A stretch of DNA of 64,000 bases. Source: Haloferax massiliensis. Lineage in GTDB: Archaea; Halobacteriota; Halobacteria; Halobacteriales; Haloferacaceae. Every line of letters starts with the position of its first letter. Position 1 is the first letter of the stretch. The position numbers and the translations under genes are program-made. Below, in pieces: positions 45,636-54,744 of the stretch. The notes beneath the pieces were generated by a model. It did no database searches, had not been told where the DNA came from, and worked only from the letters and a program-made list of their open reading frames with translations. The stretch spans positions 224,248 through 288,247 of the forward strand of contig NZ_CSTE01000002.1 of the NCBI RefSeq assembly GCF_001368915.1, given 5' to 3'.

Positions 45636-48600
45636 GGAGGAGGAGGCGACACCCGACGGCCCGCTCCGGTTGAAAGGGGCACAGCGGGAGATCAGGGACG
45701 AGTACTTCGCCTGCGACGCGGGGCTGTTCACGCTCAGCTGCGTTCCCGGTTCCGGGAAGTCGGCGACCGCAACTCACATCGCCGCAGAAGACCTCCTCCG
45801 TCGGTACGTCGACGGTGATCCGACCCCCGAGCTGCACGTCGCGGTGGTCTCGTTCAACAGGGACGAGGCCGCCTCGATCGTTCCCGCGGTCTGTGAGCGG
45901 CTCCGAGTCATCGTCGAACACGAGCTCGTTCCGGCCGCGTCGGAGGTGTCCGAACCGGAACTGGAGTACCTCCTCCAGCGGGTTCGTCGAGCGCCGTTCA
46001 TCGGGACCATCGACAGCCTCCTCAGGGGAGTCCTCCGAGAGGTCGTTCACGACGTTGGGTTCGAGACGATGCCGTCGGTCGGAAACGAGGCGCTGTTGAA
46101 ACGAGTCCACGCAGAGTGTTACGACCGAATCTCCGACGACCCGGCGTGCGCACGCCGACTCGAACGGCTGGAAGCCGCGTATCCGCCGGGCGATCACGAC
46201 GCCGGCGTCGCGGAGATGCTCGAACGGGCGCTGACGTACTGCCGCGACCGGGGGCTCACGACGGGAGCGTTTCGGGTCGAGCTCGAACGGACGCGCGGCG
46301 CGGTGTACGGAGACGGCCAACCGGACTCGTTCGAGGATGTCGTATCGAGCGTGGAGCGCTGTCTGGGCGACGACGAGACGGCCGGAGAGCGAGTCCGCGA
46401 TTCGGTCAGCGACGTGGACCGTGGCCGCATCGTCGAGGCGGACAACGCGCTGTACCACGCCTGGGGCGCGCGTATCGAAGACCTCTGCGAGGCGCTCTCG
46501 ACGTACCGGGAGACCTATCAGGACGCCGTTCGTGAGTTCGGCGTCCTGTCCCACATCGACGTCTCGTACCTCGTCGACGCGTACTTCGGCGGCGAGTTCG
46601 ACGACTTCGACCGCGAGCTCCGGGACCACGTGCTCGGGAAGTACCGGTCCCGGATTCGGAGCCTCATCGTCGACGAGGCGCAGGACGTCTCCGAGATTCA
46701 GCACGCCGCGCTCTCGCACCTCGTCACGCCCGAAGTGCGCGTTCTCGGCTGCGGGGACGTCCTGCAGGGAATCTACCTGTGGCGGCACGCGGACCCGTCG
46801 CTGTTCGAGTCGGCCACTACGTCCGGTCGGTACCTGGGTATCGACTGGGACGTCCACGAGAACCGGACCGCGGCGACGACGTACCGCTGCGTGCCGGCGA
46901 TCGCGTCCGCCGTCAACACCGTCTCGGAACCGATATTCAGCGATCCCGCCCGCGGGAACATCGGCGACCTCGATGCGGGATACACTCCGCTGGAGGCCGC
47001 GCGAGACGAGGTCGACGAGACAGCGGTGCACGTCTCCTCGTTCACCGGCGTCGGCCATCCCGGGACGTCCACGTGGGCGAATCCCGAGGGAGGACAGGGA
47101 GAGGCGAACCTTTTGGCGACACACCTCTCTCGCGGTATCTCCGACGGGACGTTCGCCGACGAGAACGGAGATCCGCTCGGGATCACCGTCCTGTTCAGGC
47201 GCAAATCGAGGATGAGCGATTACGAAGCCGCGTTCGAAGCGGAGGGGCTCCGCGTCCGAAACGCGAGCGAGAACCTCTTCGACTGCCCCGCGGTTCGGGC
47301 CGTGTTCGACGTCTGCGACTGGCTCGTCGATTCGGCTTCGCCGGAGGGAACGAGGCGACTCATAACGGAGTCGGGTCTCGGGCTCGAATCTCTCGAAGGG
47401 ATCTTCGAAGCGAACGCGTGGAGTGTCGATCGCGTGCTCGACAGCGCCGACGAGGGCGCTCTCACCGAAGCACAACGAGAAACGCTCGCGGCGCTTCGTC
47501 GGCTCCGCGACCGCCGCGACGTCTTCGAGACGTTCCCCGCTCGGACGTACGTCGAGGAGGTCGTCGGAGCCCTCGCGCTCAGGGCGGACCCTCACGGTGA
47601 CTTCGGAGACGTCGATCCCGCGCAGCGGGTCGCAAACGCGGACGCGCTCGTCGAGACGATAGCGCAGTGGGCGGGTGACGAGCACCACTCTCTCCCCGAT
47701 CTACTGGAACTCGTCGAGCCGTTCCGAGAGGAACCGGACGCCGGGCCGACACGGCCGAGTTCCGTCGACGCCGATTACGACGTGCTCTTCCAGACGGTGC
47801 ATCGCGCCAAGGGCGACCAGGACGACGTCGTCGTTATCGCGGACCCAGGGTTCGATATCTGGACCCAGGGCCCCCACGCCCAGCGCTTCGTCGCACAAGG
47901 CAACATCGCGGGGCTCGCGCCGCCGACGGACGCGAGCGCTCCCACCGACGTCACGATCCCGCCCTTCGACGGTGGGCTGTACGACCCGAGCGACGGGTGG
48001 CAGCGCGACGTCGGGCTCCGTTGGGCGACCGCTCGATGGCGTGATACGGCTGTCCCCACTGCAGATCCCGACGTCCTCGTCGGTCCTCCGAGACTCCGCC
48101 GGTTGGCCGAGAACGAGCGGGCCGAGTCCTGGCGGCTGCTGTACGTCGCGCTCACGCGTGCGATGGACCACTTGATAATCCCGTTACCGAGGACTTTTCC
48201 CGGGGGACGCCCGCGAGACCGCTGGCTCGACTCGATCCGTGACGGGCTCCGCTTCCCGGACGGGTGTACAGAGACGTACACGCTCGCGCCGATCGAGTCG
48301 GACCTGAACAGCGAGCGGATACGGATCGGCGTCAACGACGCCGACCTGCTGGCCCGTCGGCACAGGAAGGGGAGCTCGACGCCGCTTCCCGAGGTCGCCG
48401 TGAGAGCTCCCATCTCCGATCGACTGGCTCCGTGGGTTCCTCGTTTCGTCAACCCGAGCACGATGTATCCCCTCACGAAGGACAAGGACCGATACGCGCT
48501 CGCTCACCTGCTCGGAGAACCGCTCCACACCGAGACGAACGACGTCGCGGAGGACCTGCCACTCGTCTTCGAGCGGATGGGCCCCGACGAGGTCGGGTCC

Positions 48601-49152
48601 TGCGTGCACGGGGTACTGACCGAACTCGTCAAACGCGAGGTGTCGGAGCGCGCCGTCCGATCGATGGGCGACGAGGTCAGAGACGTGTTCGACGAGGTCG
48701 TTCACGAACGCGAACCGGGTATCGGCGTCGACGAGCGGGACGGGCTGTTCGCCTTCTTCTCGGATGTGCTCGACGATTTCTTGGAATCCGACCTCTGGGC
48801 GCGGATCGCGGAGGCGGAGACAGTCGTCGTGGAGCGACCCATCGACGGCCTCGTGTCGGTCGGGGACGTCGAGATCGAAGTTCACGGGGAGGCGGACTTC
48901 CTCACCGTTTCACCCTCCGGTGAGCGCCACGTCACCGACGTGAAGGTGTCGCTGACAGACCTCACAGAAGAGACCCGACGTCGCTACGAGCTTCAGGTAG
49001 CCGCCTACGGATACCTCTTCGACCAGCAAGGAGACTCGGGGAGACAGGTGCGACGGACCGTCGAGACGTTCGGCGCGAAACGCGAGACCGTCACGTCGTC
49101 GTGGTCGCCGTCGGTCGTCGAACGCCGATTGTCCATGCTCACGGACGACTGA
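45625..49152 (+). CDS. AddA/RecB-like UvrD-family helicase with C-terminal PD-(D/E)XK nuclease
   Basis: A 1175-aa superfamily 1A helicase-nuclease. Motifs: Q-motif-like LKGAQREIRDE, Walker A VPGSGKSATA (40-49), Walker B IVDEAQDVSEIQ near 348-358, a motif V-type TVHRAKGDQDDVVVI near 730 and motif VI LLYVALTRAMDHL near 838. The C-terminal ~100 residues are a RecB-type nuclease: HGEADFL, the VTDVKVS strand (D...DxK) and YELQVAAYGYLF. It should unwind and cut linear double-stranded DNA together with the split AddB-like chains, either for recombination or to destroy invading DNA. The ATG overlaps the upstream stop. Confidence 0.85.
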   Translation: MVSEEEEATPDGPLRLKGAQREIRDEYFACDAGLFTLSCVPGSGKSATATHIAAEDLLRRYVDGDPTPELHVAVVSFNRDEAASIVPAVCERLRVIVEHELVPAASEVSEPELEYLLQRVRRAPFIGTIDSLLRGVLREVVHDVGFETMPSVGNEALLKRVHAECYDRISDDPACARRLERLEAAYPPGDHDAGVAEMLERALTYCRDRGLTTGAFRVELERTRGAVYGDGQPDSFEDVVSSVERCLGDDETAGERVRDSVSDVDRGRIVEADNALYHAWGARIEDLCEALSTYRETYQDAVREFGVLSHIDVSYLVDAYFGGEFDDFDRELRDHVLGKYRSRIRSLIVDEAQDVSEIQHAALSHLVTPEVRVLGCGDVLQGIYLWRHADPSLFESATTSGRYLGIDWDVHENRTAATTYRCVPAIASAVNTVSEPIFSDPARGNIGDLDAGYTPLEAARDEVDETAVHVSSFTGVGHPGTSTWANPEGGQGEANLLATHLSRGISDGTFADENGDPLGITVLFRRKSRMSDYEAAFEAEGLRVRNASENLFDCPAVRAVFDVCDWLVDSASPEGTRRLITESGLGLESLEGIFEANAWSVDRVLDSADEGALTEAQRETLAALRRLRDRRDVFETFPARTYVEEVVGALALRADPHGDFGDVDPAQRVANADALVETIAQWAGDEHHSLPDLLELVEPFREEPDAGPTRPSSVDADYDVLFQTVHRAKGDQDDVVVIADPGFDIWTQGPHAQRFVAQGNIAGLAPPTDASAPTDVTIPPFDGGLYDPSDGWQRDVGLRWATARWRDTAVPTADPDVLVGPPRLRRLAENERAESWRLLYVALTRAMDHLIIPLPRTFPGGRPRDRWLDSIRDGLRFPDGCTETYTLAPIESDLNSERIRIGVNDADLLARRHRKGSSTPLPEVAVRAPISDRLAPWVPRFVNPSTMYPLTKDKDRYALAHLLGEPLHTETNDVAEDLPLVFERMGPDEVGSCVHGVLTELVKREVSERAVRSMGDEVRDVFDEVVHEREPGIGVDERDGLFAFFSDVLDDFLESDLWARIAEAETVVVERPIDGLVSVGDVEIEVHGEADFLTVSPSGERHVTDVKVSLTDLTEETRRRYELQVAAYGYLFDQQGDSGRQVRRTVETFGAKRETVTSSWSPSVVERRLSMLTDD

Positions 49153-49391
49153 CCGGTACATGACCGATAAGGAAATCGAGATTGCGGAAATCACAATTTC
49201 TAAATCCGGGCCATCGGCCCGGAACGGTCTCTGGAGGCGAACGTTCGAGAGACGGTTCTCTCCGAGCGTGGACCCCTTTACCCGGAGTCTGAGCTCCTGC
49301 TCCGTACCCAACTCAGCCAGCCGAACACGCACTTCAGTAATCCGGTTTCGGGCGGTCGTGGACTTATGACCGTTCGGAAGAATTAGCGTGT
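49153..49391. terminator. Intergenic region with possible terminator hairpin
   Basis: At 49206-49222 CCGGGCC-ATC-GGCCCGG is a perfect 7-bp inverted repeat just after the addA stop, a candidate terminator although a T-tract is missing. A 69-codon frame (49160-49369) spans the region but has non-acidic, Arg/Ser-rich composition and is not supported. Confidence 0.35.
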
Positions 49392-50342
49392 ATGACCGAA
49401 TCGGACCCCGCGGAACTCCCACCGCTGAACGAGGGGACGCCGCCGCTCGACGCCGCGGTCGCGGTGGAGTGGTGGTTCGAATTCAAGGAGGACGGAGGGC
49501 CGAAGCTCGATACGTTCCACGGCTTTCACGACGCCGAGAAGATAGCTGACGGAGACCCCCCGGAAGTCGAAGACGGCGAGGTCGTCACCGCGACCGGTGA
49601 CCCCGTCGATTCGGACGGTGTGCTCGAAGGGGACGCGGGAGACTCCCGCCACGTGTTCCTCACGCACCGAGACGCGCTTTCGCGCGGTATCGACCCGTGT
49701 ACCAGTTGTTTCCCGCGGTACGCGACCGACCGTCGTATCGAGAGGGAGCGAGGAGACGACGGGCTCCTCACCGAGCCGGGCGTCGAGGGTGTCGTGTTCA
49801 AGCTCTCCACCCGGTACGACTTGGAGTCCGACTGGACCGTCGATTCGGTTCACGACTCCTACACGTCGATGCTGTACCGCGCTCGCGCGGTTCGCAAACA
49901 AGTCGGGTCCGCCGGTGGGCGGCTTCGCGTCTCGTACATGCCGATTCGTCGGTGTGACTACGCGTCGTTCTCGGAGGCGATGGCCGCGGAGCCGTCGATG
50001 GCGCACGTGTCCGAACTCAGGTCGATACAGCCCGACGAACTACCGGCAGTTCGTGATCGACTCGGCGACGACGCGCTTCGAACGCAGGTTGTCCACGAGC
50101 ACCGCGTCACGGACACGGCCGACACGAGACCGCCGATACTCCACGAGTCGGAGAGTCCGCCCTGTGGATACGAACGCGATTCGCCCCTCTGGGGCGGGGA
50201 AGAGGACGAAGATATCCGGGAGATGTTCGAGGATGTCCGACCGACGGTCGCCGACGTCGTCGAACAGGGTAACGTGGTCCGGTTCTGTGAGACGTGTTTC
50301 CCGGAGCTCGCGTCGTGGGACGAGGACGCAAGGGACGATTAG
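49392..50342 (+). CDS. Hypothetical protein with two CxxC motifs
   Basis: A 316-aa acidic protein that I do not recognise. Two short cysteine pairs, CTSCFPRYA (near 103) and CETCFPELA (near 301), are placed almost 200 residues apart and could jointly bind a metal. The central part has mixed alpha/beta character. It follows the AddAB-like operon on the same strand and is followed immediately by the repeat array at 50376. Acidic composition and codon use agree with a true haloarchaeal gene. Confidence 0.6.
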   Translation: MTESDPAELPPLNEGTPPLDAAVAVEWWFEFKEDGGPKLDTFHGFHDAEKIADGDPPEVEDGEVVTATGDPVDSDGVLEGDAGDSRHVFLTHRDALSRGIDPCTSCFPRYATDRRIERERGDDGLLTEPGVEGVVFKLSTRYDLESDWTVDSVHDSYTSMLYRARAVRKQVGSAGGRLRVSYMPIRRCDYASFSEAMAAEPSMAHVSELRSIQPDELPAVRDRLGDDALRTQVVHEHRVTDTADTRPPILHESESPPCGYERDSPLWGGEEDEDIREMFEDVRPTVADVVEQGNVVRFCETCFPELASWDEDARDD

Positions 50343-50375
50343 TTCCCTCGACCGCTCCCGTTTGATAGAAGAGCG

Positions 50376-50610
50376 CACCTCGTTTCCTCACTGAGGGGTA
50401 ACCCCGTTTCCGCACTGAAGACGATGTCAGGTACTCGACGCCCCTCTGAAGGCATGACCTCGTTTCCGCACTGGGGGTTTTTTGGCACCTTGTTTCCGCA
50501 CTGAAGGTAACCCCGTTTCCTCACTGGAGGTTCTGGGGCACCTCATTTCCGCACTGAAGCGTGACCTCGTTTCCGCACTGGAGGTATCCGGGCACCTCGT
50601 TTCCTCACTG
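50376..50610 (+). repeat. Iteron-like array of eight 18-bp repeats
   Basis: Eight copies of (C/G/A)ACC(T/C)CGTTTCC(G/T)CACTG start at 50376, 50400, 50456, 50486, 50509, 50539, 50563 and 50593. Steps alternate 24/30/23/30/24/30 bp, apart from one 56-bp step where a unit may have decayed; this gives a ~54-bp higher-order period. Spacers are only 5-12 bp, too short for a CRISPR array. The array lies between two convergent gene ends (50342 and 50634), so it is unlikely to be a promoter. Possible roles are a replication origin, a partition site or an accessory recombination site for the adjacent integrase. Confidence 0.75.
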
Positions 50611-50633
50611 GGACATCGAGTTCAAGCGCACGA

Positions 50634-51251
50634 TCACACTTTCAACAGATGGTCATAGATGCGCTCGGTCGTCTGGATGCTCCTGTGCCGGAGACGGTTC
50701 CGAACGTCGTAGAGCGTGTTCCCCTCCTCTTCGTTCATCATCCGGTAGGCGACGCCGTGTCGGAGGGCGTGCGGCGTGACGTCGTCGGGAGTACCCCTAC
50801 TCCCATCAAGCCTGAAGGGGCGAACCTCTGCCTTCTCGGCTATTTTGTGGATCATATTACGGACACCCTGTTCGGAGATGCGGTCGGAAGAGCGCGACGG
50901 GAAGAGCGCCGGCGTGTCTTTCCACCGGTTGGTGAGATACGAAGACAGCAGTCGCGTGGTGTCGTCGGCGAGCACGAGCGTGACCGGCGGCGGCGAGTGC
51001 TCGTTGGGGTAGTCCTTCTGGACCTCCGTCGGCAGGTAGAGTTCCGAGTTGTCGTTCCGGAGGAACTCAACGTCGACGCTGACGAGTTCGCCGACGCGGA
51101 GTCCCGTGTCGAACATCGTGGTCACGATGGCTTCGTTGCGTTGCTGTAGGTACTCGGCACCGGTCTTGTAACACGCCGAGCGGAGTGACTCGACTTGGTC
51201 GGGCGTCACCCACACTTTCGCTCGAACTTTGGAGTTTGCGTATTCGCTCAT
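50634..51251 (-). CDS. Short tyrosine recombinase (XerC/D-like catalytic domain)
   Basis: A 205-aa protein consisting essentially of the catalytic domain of a tyrosine recombinase, without a full core-binding domain. Catalytic residues: arginine in TGLRVGEL, HALRH (HxxR), LRHRS and the tyrosine in ERIYDHLL. The set is complete. It differs from integrases 1 and 2 and resembles haloarchaeal plasmid or element recombinases. Its 3' end borders the iteron array and its promoter is flanked by three copies of a GAACTTTGGAGT motif, which suggests a self-regulated unit used for element resolution or integration. Confidence 0.88.
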   Translation of the reverse strand: MSEYANSKVRAKVWVTPDQVESLRSACYKTGAEYLQQRNEAIVTTMFDTGLRVGELVSVDVEFLRNDNSELYLPTEVQKDYPNEHSPPPVTLVLADDTTRLLSSYLTNRWKDTPALFPSRSSDRISEQGVRNMIHKIAEKAEVRPFRLDGSRGTPDDVTPHALRHGVAYRMMNEEEGNTLYDVRNRLRHRSIQTTERIYDHLLKV

Positions 51252-51329
51252 TCTGGCACACCGACTTTATAAACAGTAACGCTCCAACCCTCTTTGAACT
51301 TTGGAGTCTACAAGAAGATTCCAAAGTTC
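51224..51329 (-). promoter_or_regulatory. Promoter and three operator-like repeats of the short recombinase gene
   Basis: A palindromic TATA box TTTATAAA at 51266-51273 lies 15 bp above the start codon at 51251, so the transcript is probably leaderless or nearly so. GAACTTTGGAGT occurs at 51224-51235 (inside the first codons) and 51296-51308, and its inverted form GATTCCAAAGTTC at 51317-51329. The last two form a dyad with an 8-bp loop. This layout suggests a repressor that binds on both sides of the promoter. Confidence 0.6.
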
Positions 51330-51625
51330 AGTATGTCTCCGCTGGATAAGAAAGAACACCGCGCCGAAAAAGAGGACATCCACATAGCCTGTCCAGACGA
51401 AAGAGTGGACTAGTTGAATCAACCATCAACTTTCCGGGAAAGATACCATGGATCACCACGCCAGAAAATTCAAAAGAAACAGACAGGTTCGACGATCGTT
51501 TGAGCCGTCACTGTCTGGCGCTCGAAGGACGGTAGCCATGCTGGCTTGAACGTAATCCCGGTTGGAGGGTAAATCCCTCAGGGTATATCACCGTACGTCT
51601 TAGGACGATACACCCCCCTGAGCGG

Positions 51626-51697
51626 AGTGTCTACAGACCGATTCGCAAGTTCATATCTCCGTAGACACTCTCTAAGGAGTGTAGAAAGTGTCTACGG
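51626..51697 (+). repeat. Inverted repeat CCGTAGACACT/AGTGTCTACGG with an extra half-site
   Basis: CCGTAGACACT at 51659-51669 and AGTGTCTACGG at 51687-51697 are a perfect 11-bp inverted repeat with a 17-bp centre. A third AGTGTCTAC lies at 51626-51634. It could be a transcript hairpin or a protein-binding site. Confidence 0.6.
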
Positions 51698-51741
51698 TCT
51701 TTGAGCAAACATCAATGTATTGATAAACATCCTGGAAATGT

Positions 51742-52335
51742 ACATTGAAAAGTGCACGATCTATTTGGAATCGTAGGACGGCAAGGGGAGACGTTTCTGA
51801 AAATCCTCTGTATGTGTGAGAATTTTTAGTTTATCTGGGTCGAATTTGAGTGGAGTCCGCAAATCCGCAGGTCAATCCATGCAACGAAATCACGATGATC
51901 TGTTTGGAACCAAAAGACGGCGATAGATCCGTCCATCACATTGATTTCTGCACGTGTTCTTTGGGATCGAAAGACGGCGGAGAGGCGGAAAGAAAGTTCC
52001 ATTTCCCGGCCGAACTCCGCTTGTGCGGCTACTTTCGGTGTCAATCCGGATCTGACCCTTCTGGACGCGATTATAGTCAAATTACTGAACTTTTGCCTAC
52101 ATTGAAATCCGCACGATTGATTCGTAATCCGGAGACAGGGCTCACTTCACGCTTCGTTGTAAAATCGACACGATCCGTTGGGAATCGCTATCCCGCAGCT
52201 CGGATACCGGATCTCGACGTGGCATCGGAATACTGATGATTGAGATGATAGGTTCCTAAACCACGGATCTCCCGGGTACTACCGGCGAATACTTACATTG
52301 AATTTCGCACGACTTTTTCGTGTGGCAAGTAGAAG
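51742..52335 (+). repeat. Degenerate dispersed repeat family (about six copies)
   Basis: Copies begin near 51742, 51881, 51938, 52099, 52156 and 52295. The pattern is ACATTGAAATCnGCACGAT followed by a TTTGGAATCG-like segment and often AAGACGGC. Spacing is irregular (about 57-161 bp) and divergence is strong, so this looks like decayed repeats or scattered binding sites. A short dyad CGATCC-gtt-GGnATCG can be seen in one copy. Confidence 0.5.
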
Positions 52336-52780
52336 CGCCAGCATCCCCAGCTAGCGGTGTTTGAATTTCTGCCATCCGTATCAAATATTTGTCTTGACAT
52401 AATTCTACCATGTAATCGAATAACTCTCTCGAATACCATCATAGAACCCGCGCAACTGCTGAGTGGATATATAACATAGATGTGTGTTCTTATCAAGAGT
52501 TTTGACGGATTCAATAAGAAATCTGATAGCTTGTCCGAGCAGACCGGAGTTGGTGGGATTCTAACCAATCATCGAATTTGAAATACCAACAGAGAGTGTT
52601 CTGAAAATATGTTCTCTGCTGGTATGCAGAGTCGGTGGTCGCGGTTGGGAGGTTCGATGCGCTTAGTCGAACGCCCCATCTTCGACGTCCGGAACCCCCC
52701 GAACGAATTGACGCGACGGATGTCTCAATGGTTTCGTTCTCTATTTGGTTGGCTGTACTGGTCCGGTCTCTGCTGCGCAG

Positions 52781-53677
52781 TCATTCTGTCCCGGGGTTCG
52801 ATTCCGTGGTCTTGAGACGCAGCGAGTCGCCGTCACGTTCGATGACCTGCTTATCGACGAGGCGGGTGATCGCATCGGTCACCGCCCGTTCGTCACCGTC
52901 CGAAAGCGACCGCACGTTCGACAGGACGAAGGACCGAATCGAACTCGTTTCGCGCCTCCCGTCGTCGATCGCCCCCAGAACGAAGTACTCGGCCTCGAAT
53001 TCGGTTGCGAATTCCGAAACGCGTTCAGTGAACGACGCCGGTAACCCGGAGAGCATCTGCACCGCGGTCTCGATGGCGAATAGCGGGTGAGATCGGTCGC
53101 GGATGTGTCGCGCCTCCGTCGAACCCGTATTGAACGGGCGCTGTTTCTCGATCTCCTCCAGGATCGACTCGTACTCCAGCCCGCGTTGCGCGTACAACCG
53201 CATGTCCTCGATGTCCCGCCGCCTTCCGCTCCCCAAGTCACCGCCCGAGACGGCCTTCAGCAGGAACATGTCTTCGTCGGAGAGTACGTACGCCGTCGCG
53301 TGCTCGCCGACCCAGAACTCCTCCGCCCGCTCGTGCATCCGAGTCGTGATCCACACCTTCCCGACTACCTGCCGTTCGAACAGGTCGATTCGGAGCCCTC
53401 GCTCGGGATGACGCGTCTCGACCGTTTTCCCGACGCCGTCGAAGGGCTCGGTGGGCTCGTCAATCACCTCGAACCCGTTCCGTTGCAGCGCTTCGTACAC
53501 GTGCTCGAATTCGGTCGTCACGGCGAGGGCCAAGTCGATGTCCTCAGTCTGGGCTTTGAGTCCCTGAACCGTCATCGCCGACCCACCCAACAGGTACACG
53601 TCGACGGGTTCCGAGAGCCATCCGTCGAACTCCGACAGGAACTCCCTGATGGCGTCGCCGCCGGTGAAGACCGCCAT
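52781..53677 (-). CDS. Nucleotidyltransferase-fold protein (DUF6036/AbiEii-like)
   Basis: A 298-aa protein whose ATG directly follows the stop of the HTH gene. The nucleotidyltransferase signature is VYLLGGSAMTVQG followed by TEDIDLAL, with the paired acidic residues that bind metal. A helical C-terminal half follows. Such proteins form pairs with HTH regulators in haloarchaea and resemble AbiE-type toxins, which modify nucleic acids or NTPs. Context suggests the toxin or effector half of a toxin-antitoxin-like pair. The catalytic activity is inferred. Confidence 0.75.
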   Translation of the reverse strand: MAVFTGGDAIREFLSEFDGWLSEPVDVYLLGGSAMTVQGLKAQTEDIDLALAVTTEFEHVYEALQRNGFEVIDEPTEPFDGVGKTVETRHPERGLRIDLFERQVVGKVWITTRMHERAEEFWVGEHATAYVLSDEDMFLLKAVSGGDLGSGRRRDIEDMRLYAQRGLEYESILEEIEKQRPFNTGSTEARHIRDRSHPLFAIETAVQMLSGLPASFTERVSEFATEFEAEYFVLGAIDDGRRETSSIRSFVLSNVRSLSDGDERAVTDAITRLVDKQVIERDGDSLRLKTTESNPGTE

Positions 53678-54628
53678 TCAGGCGACCCCGTACTGGTCTT
53701 TCAGCGCCGCGTACTCTCCGGGACTCGGTAAGCGAACTCCTCCCTCATCGCCCGCCTCGATGTTCTCGTCGATGAAAGCGTACATCTGAGAGATCGTCTG
53801 CTCGACCCCGTACCAAGTCGCGGTCTCCGTGAGCGCTTCCCGGTCGATCCCCTTCTGTTCGATGAGGAGTAACGCGTAGCTCGTCCGCCGCGAGTCCGCG
53901 TCTAGAACGAGCGTGTGGCAGACGACCTCTGCGGGGGTGAGAGGTTCGTCCGGCGCGTACCAGAACGCCGGCTCGCCCGCGAGGAAGAATCGCAGGCCGT
54001 ACGCCCGAAATCTCGCCAGCCCCGTCAGTTCCCAGTCTTCCGCGCTCTGGAGCGTGTCCGTGTCCTCCGGGTCGTGGACTCTGACCAGAGCCCGCTTCGG
54101 GTCGCACCACTCCACGGTCGCGCTCGGCGCGAGAGCGCGAACTCGGACTCGGTGTTCGTGCGCGACGACCGCGCGAGCGAATTCGAGCAGCGGTCGCAGG
54201 TCGTCGGCGAGCGCGTATTCCGGCCCTGCCGGATCTAACATCGCCCGGTTCTTCAGCGGTGAGAGGGCTTTGTGAACGGCCTGTCTCGTGATCCCCAGAC
54301 GGTCGGCGATCGCCGTGACGCGACGCGGTTCGTCGAGGAACCAGCAGACGCGTATCGTCGCGGGGGAGAGGAGCTCAGGCCATTCGACGTGTGCGAGTTT
54401 CGAGGCGAGGCGGCGGTACGCTTCGACGACCGGATCGTCCGTCGCTCTCACGACGCGCAGGTTGTGATGGCCGCGCGTCTCGCGCACCAGTCCCGCCTCG
54501 ATCATTTCGTCGACGACGCGATAGACTTGCTTCCTGCTGTTCCCCGTGTCCGCCGCGAGTTCCCGGGCGGTGGCTTCCCGACCGGAGGAGAGCGCGTCGA
54601 GAACAGCGATCCCGGTCTTCGAGAGCAT
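53678..54628 (-). CDS. HTH transcriptional regulator/antitoxin-like partner
   Basis: A 316-aa protein from the ATG at 54628 (MLSKTGIAVLDAL); an upstream in-frame ATG at 54694 is less likely. Two winged-helix units can be seen: ELAADTGNSRKQVYRVVDEM with wing residues to ~70, and AIADRLGITRQAVHKALSPL at ~115-135. The C-terminal part is mixed alpha/beta. It is immediately upstream of, and surely coupled to, the nucleotidyltransferase. The promoter contains inverted GTAAACCA/TGGTTTAC sites, consistent with autoregulation as in AbiE-type pairs. Confidence 0.75.
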   Translation of the reverse strand: MLSKTGIAVLDALSSGREATARELAADTGNSRKQVYRVVDEMIEAGLVRETRGHHNLRVVRATDDPVVEAYRRLASKLAHVEWPELLSPATIRVCWFLDEPRRVTAIADRLGITRQAVHKALSPLKNRAMLDPAGPEYALADDLRPLLEFARAVVAHEHRVRVRALAPSATVEWCDPKRALVRVHDPEDTDTLQSAEDWELTGLARFRAYGLRFFLAGEPAFWYAPDEPLTPAEVVCHTLVLDADSRRTSYALLLIEQKGIDREALTETATWYGVEQTISQMYAFIDENIEAGDEGGVRLPSPGEYAALKDQYGVA

Positions 54629-54632
54629 CTTT

Positions 54633-54682
54633 GTAAACCATATTGTCCGAACACTCAAAGGTGTTCCCACGGTTTGGTTTAC
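54633..54682 (-). promoter_or_regulatory. Operator-like inverted sites upstream of the HTH gene
   Basis: GTAAACCA at 54633-54640 and its complement TGGTTTAC at 54675-54682 flank the presumed promoter, directly upstream of the start at 54628. They are good candidates for binding by the encoded HTH protein. Confidence 0.4.
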
Positions 54683-54744
54683 GATTTGGCCCATAGTCTG
54701 AGTGCTCCCGGTGCGGGCAGAGCTATATTGCGTCACGCGCCAGC

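Larger units (their letters stand above)
51330..52780. other. 1.45-kb non-coding, repeat-rich region
   Basis: No convincing gene; the frame at 51850-52236 is rich in Ser, Cys and His and is interrupted by the repeats. The DNA is clearly A+T richer than the surroundings. It contains an inverted repeat (51659-51697) and a family of degenerate repeats (51742-52335), listed separately. Together with the iteron array and recombinase on its left it could be a replication or maintenance region of the element. Confidence 0.5.

Noticed and set aside
45532-47688. 718-aa minus-strand open frame
   Set aside because: Antisense shadow of the AddA-like gene: high G+C third positions keep the opposite frame open, and the translation is Arg/Val-rich without domains.
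50376-50610. CRISPR array
   Set aside because: Repeats are only 18 bp and spacers 5-12 bp, spacers are not unique sequence of constant length, and no cas genes are present in the window.
51850-52236. 128-aa plus-strand ORF as a gene
   Set aside because: It crosses several degenerate repeat units and lacks acidic composition; repeats in different frames explain it better.
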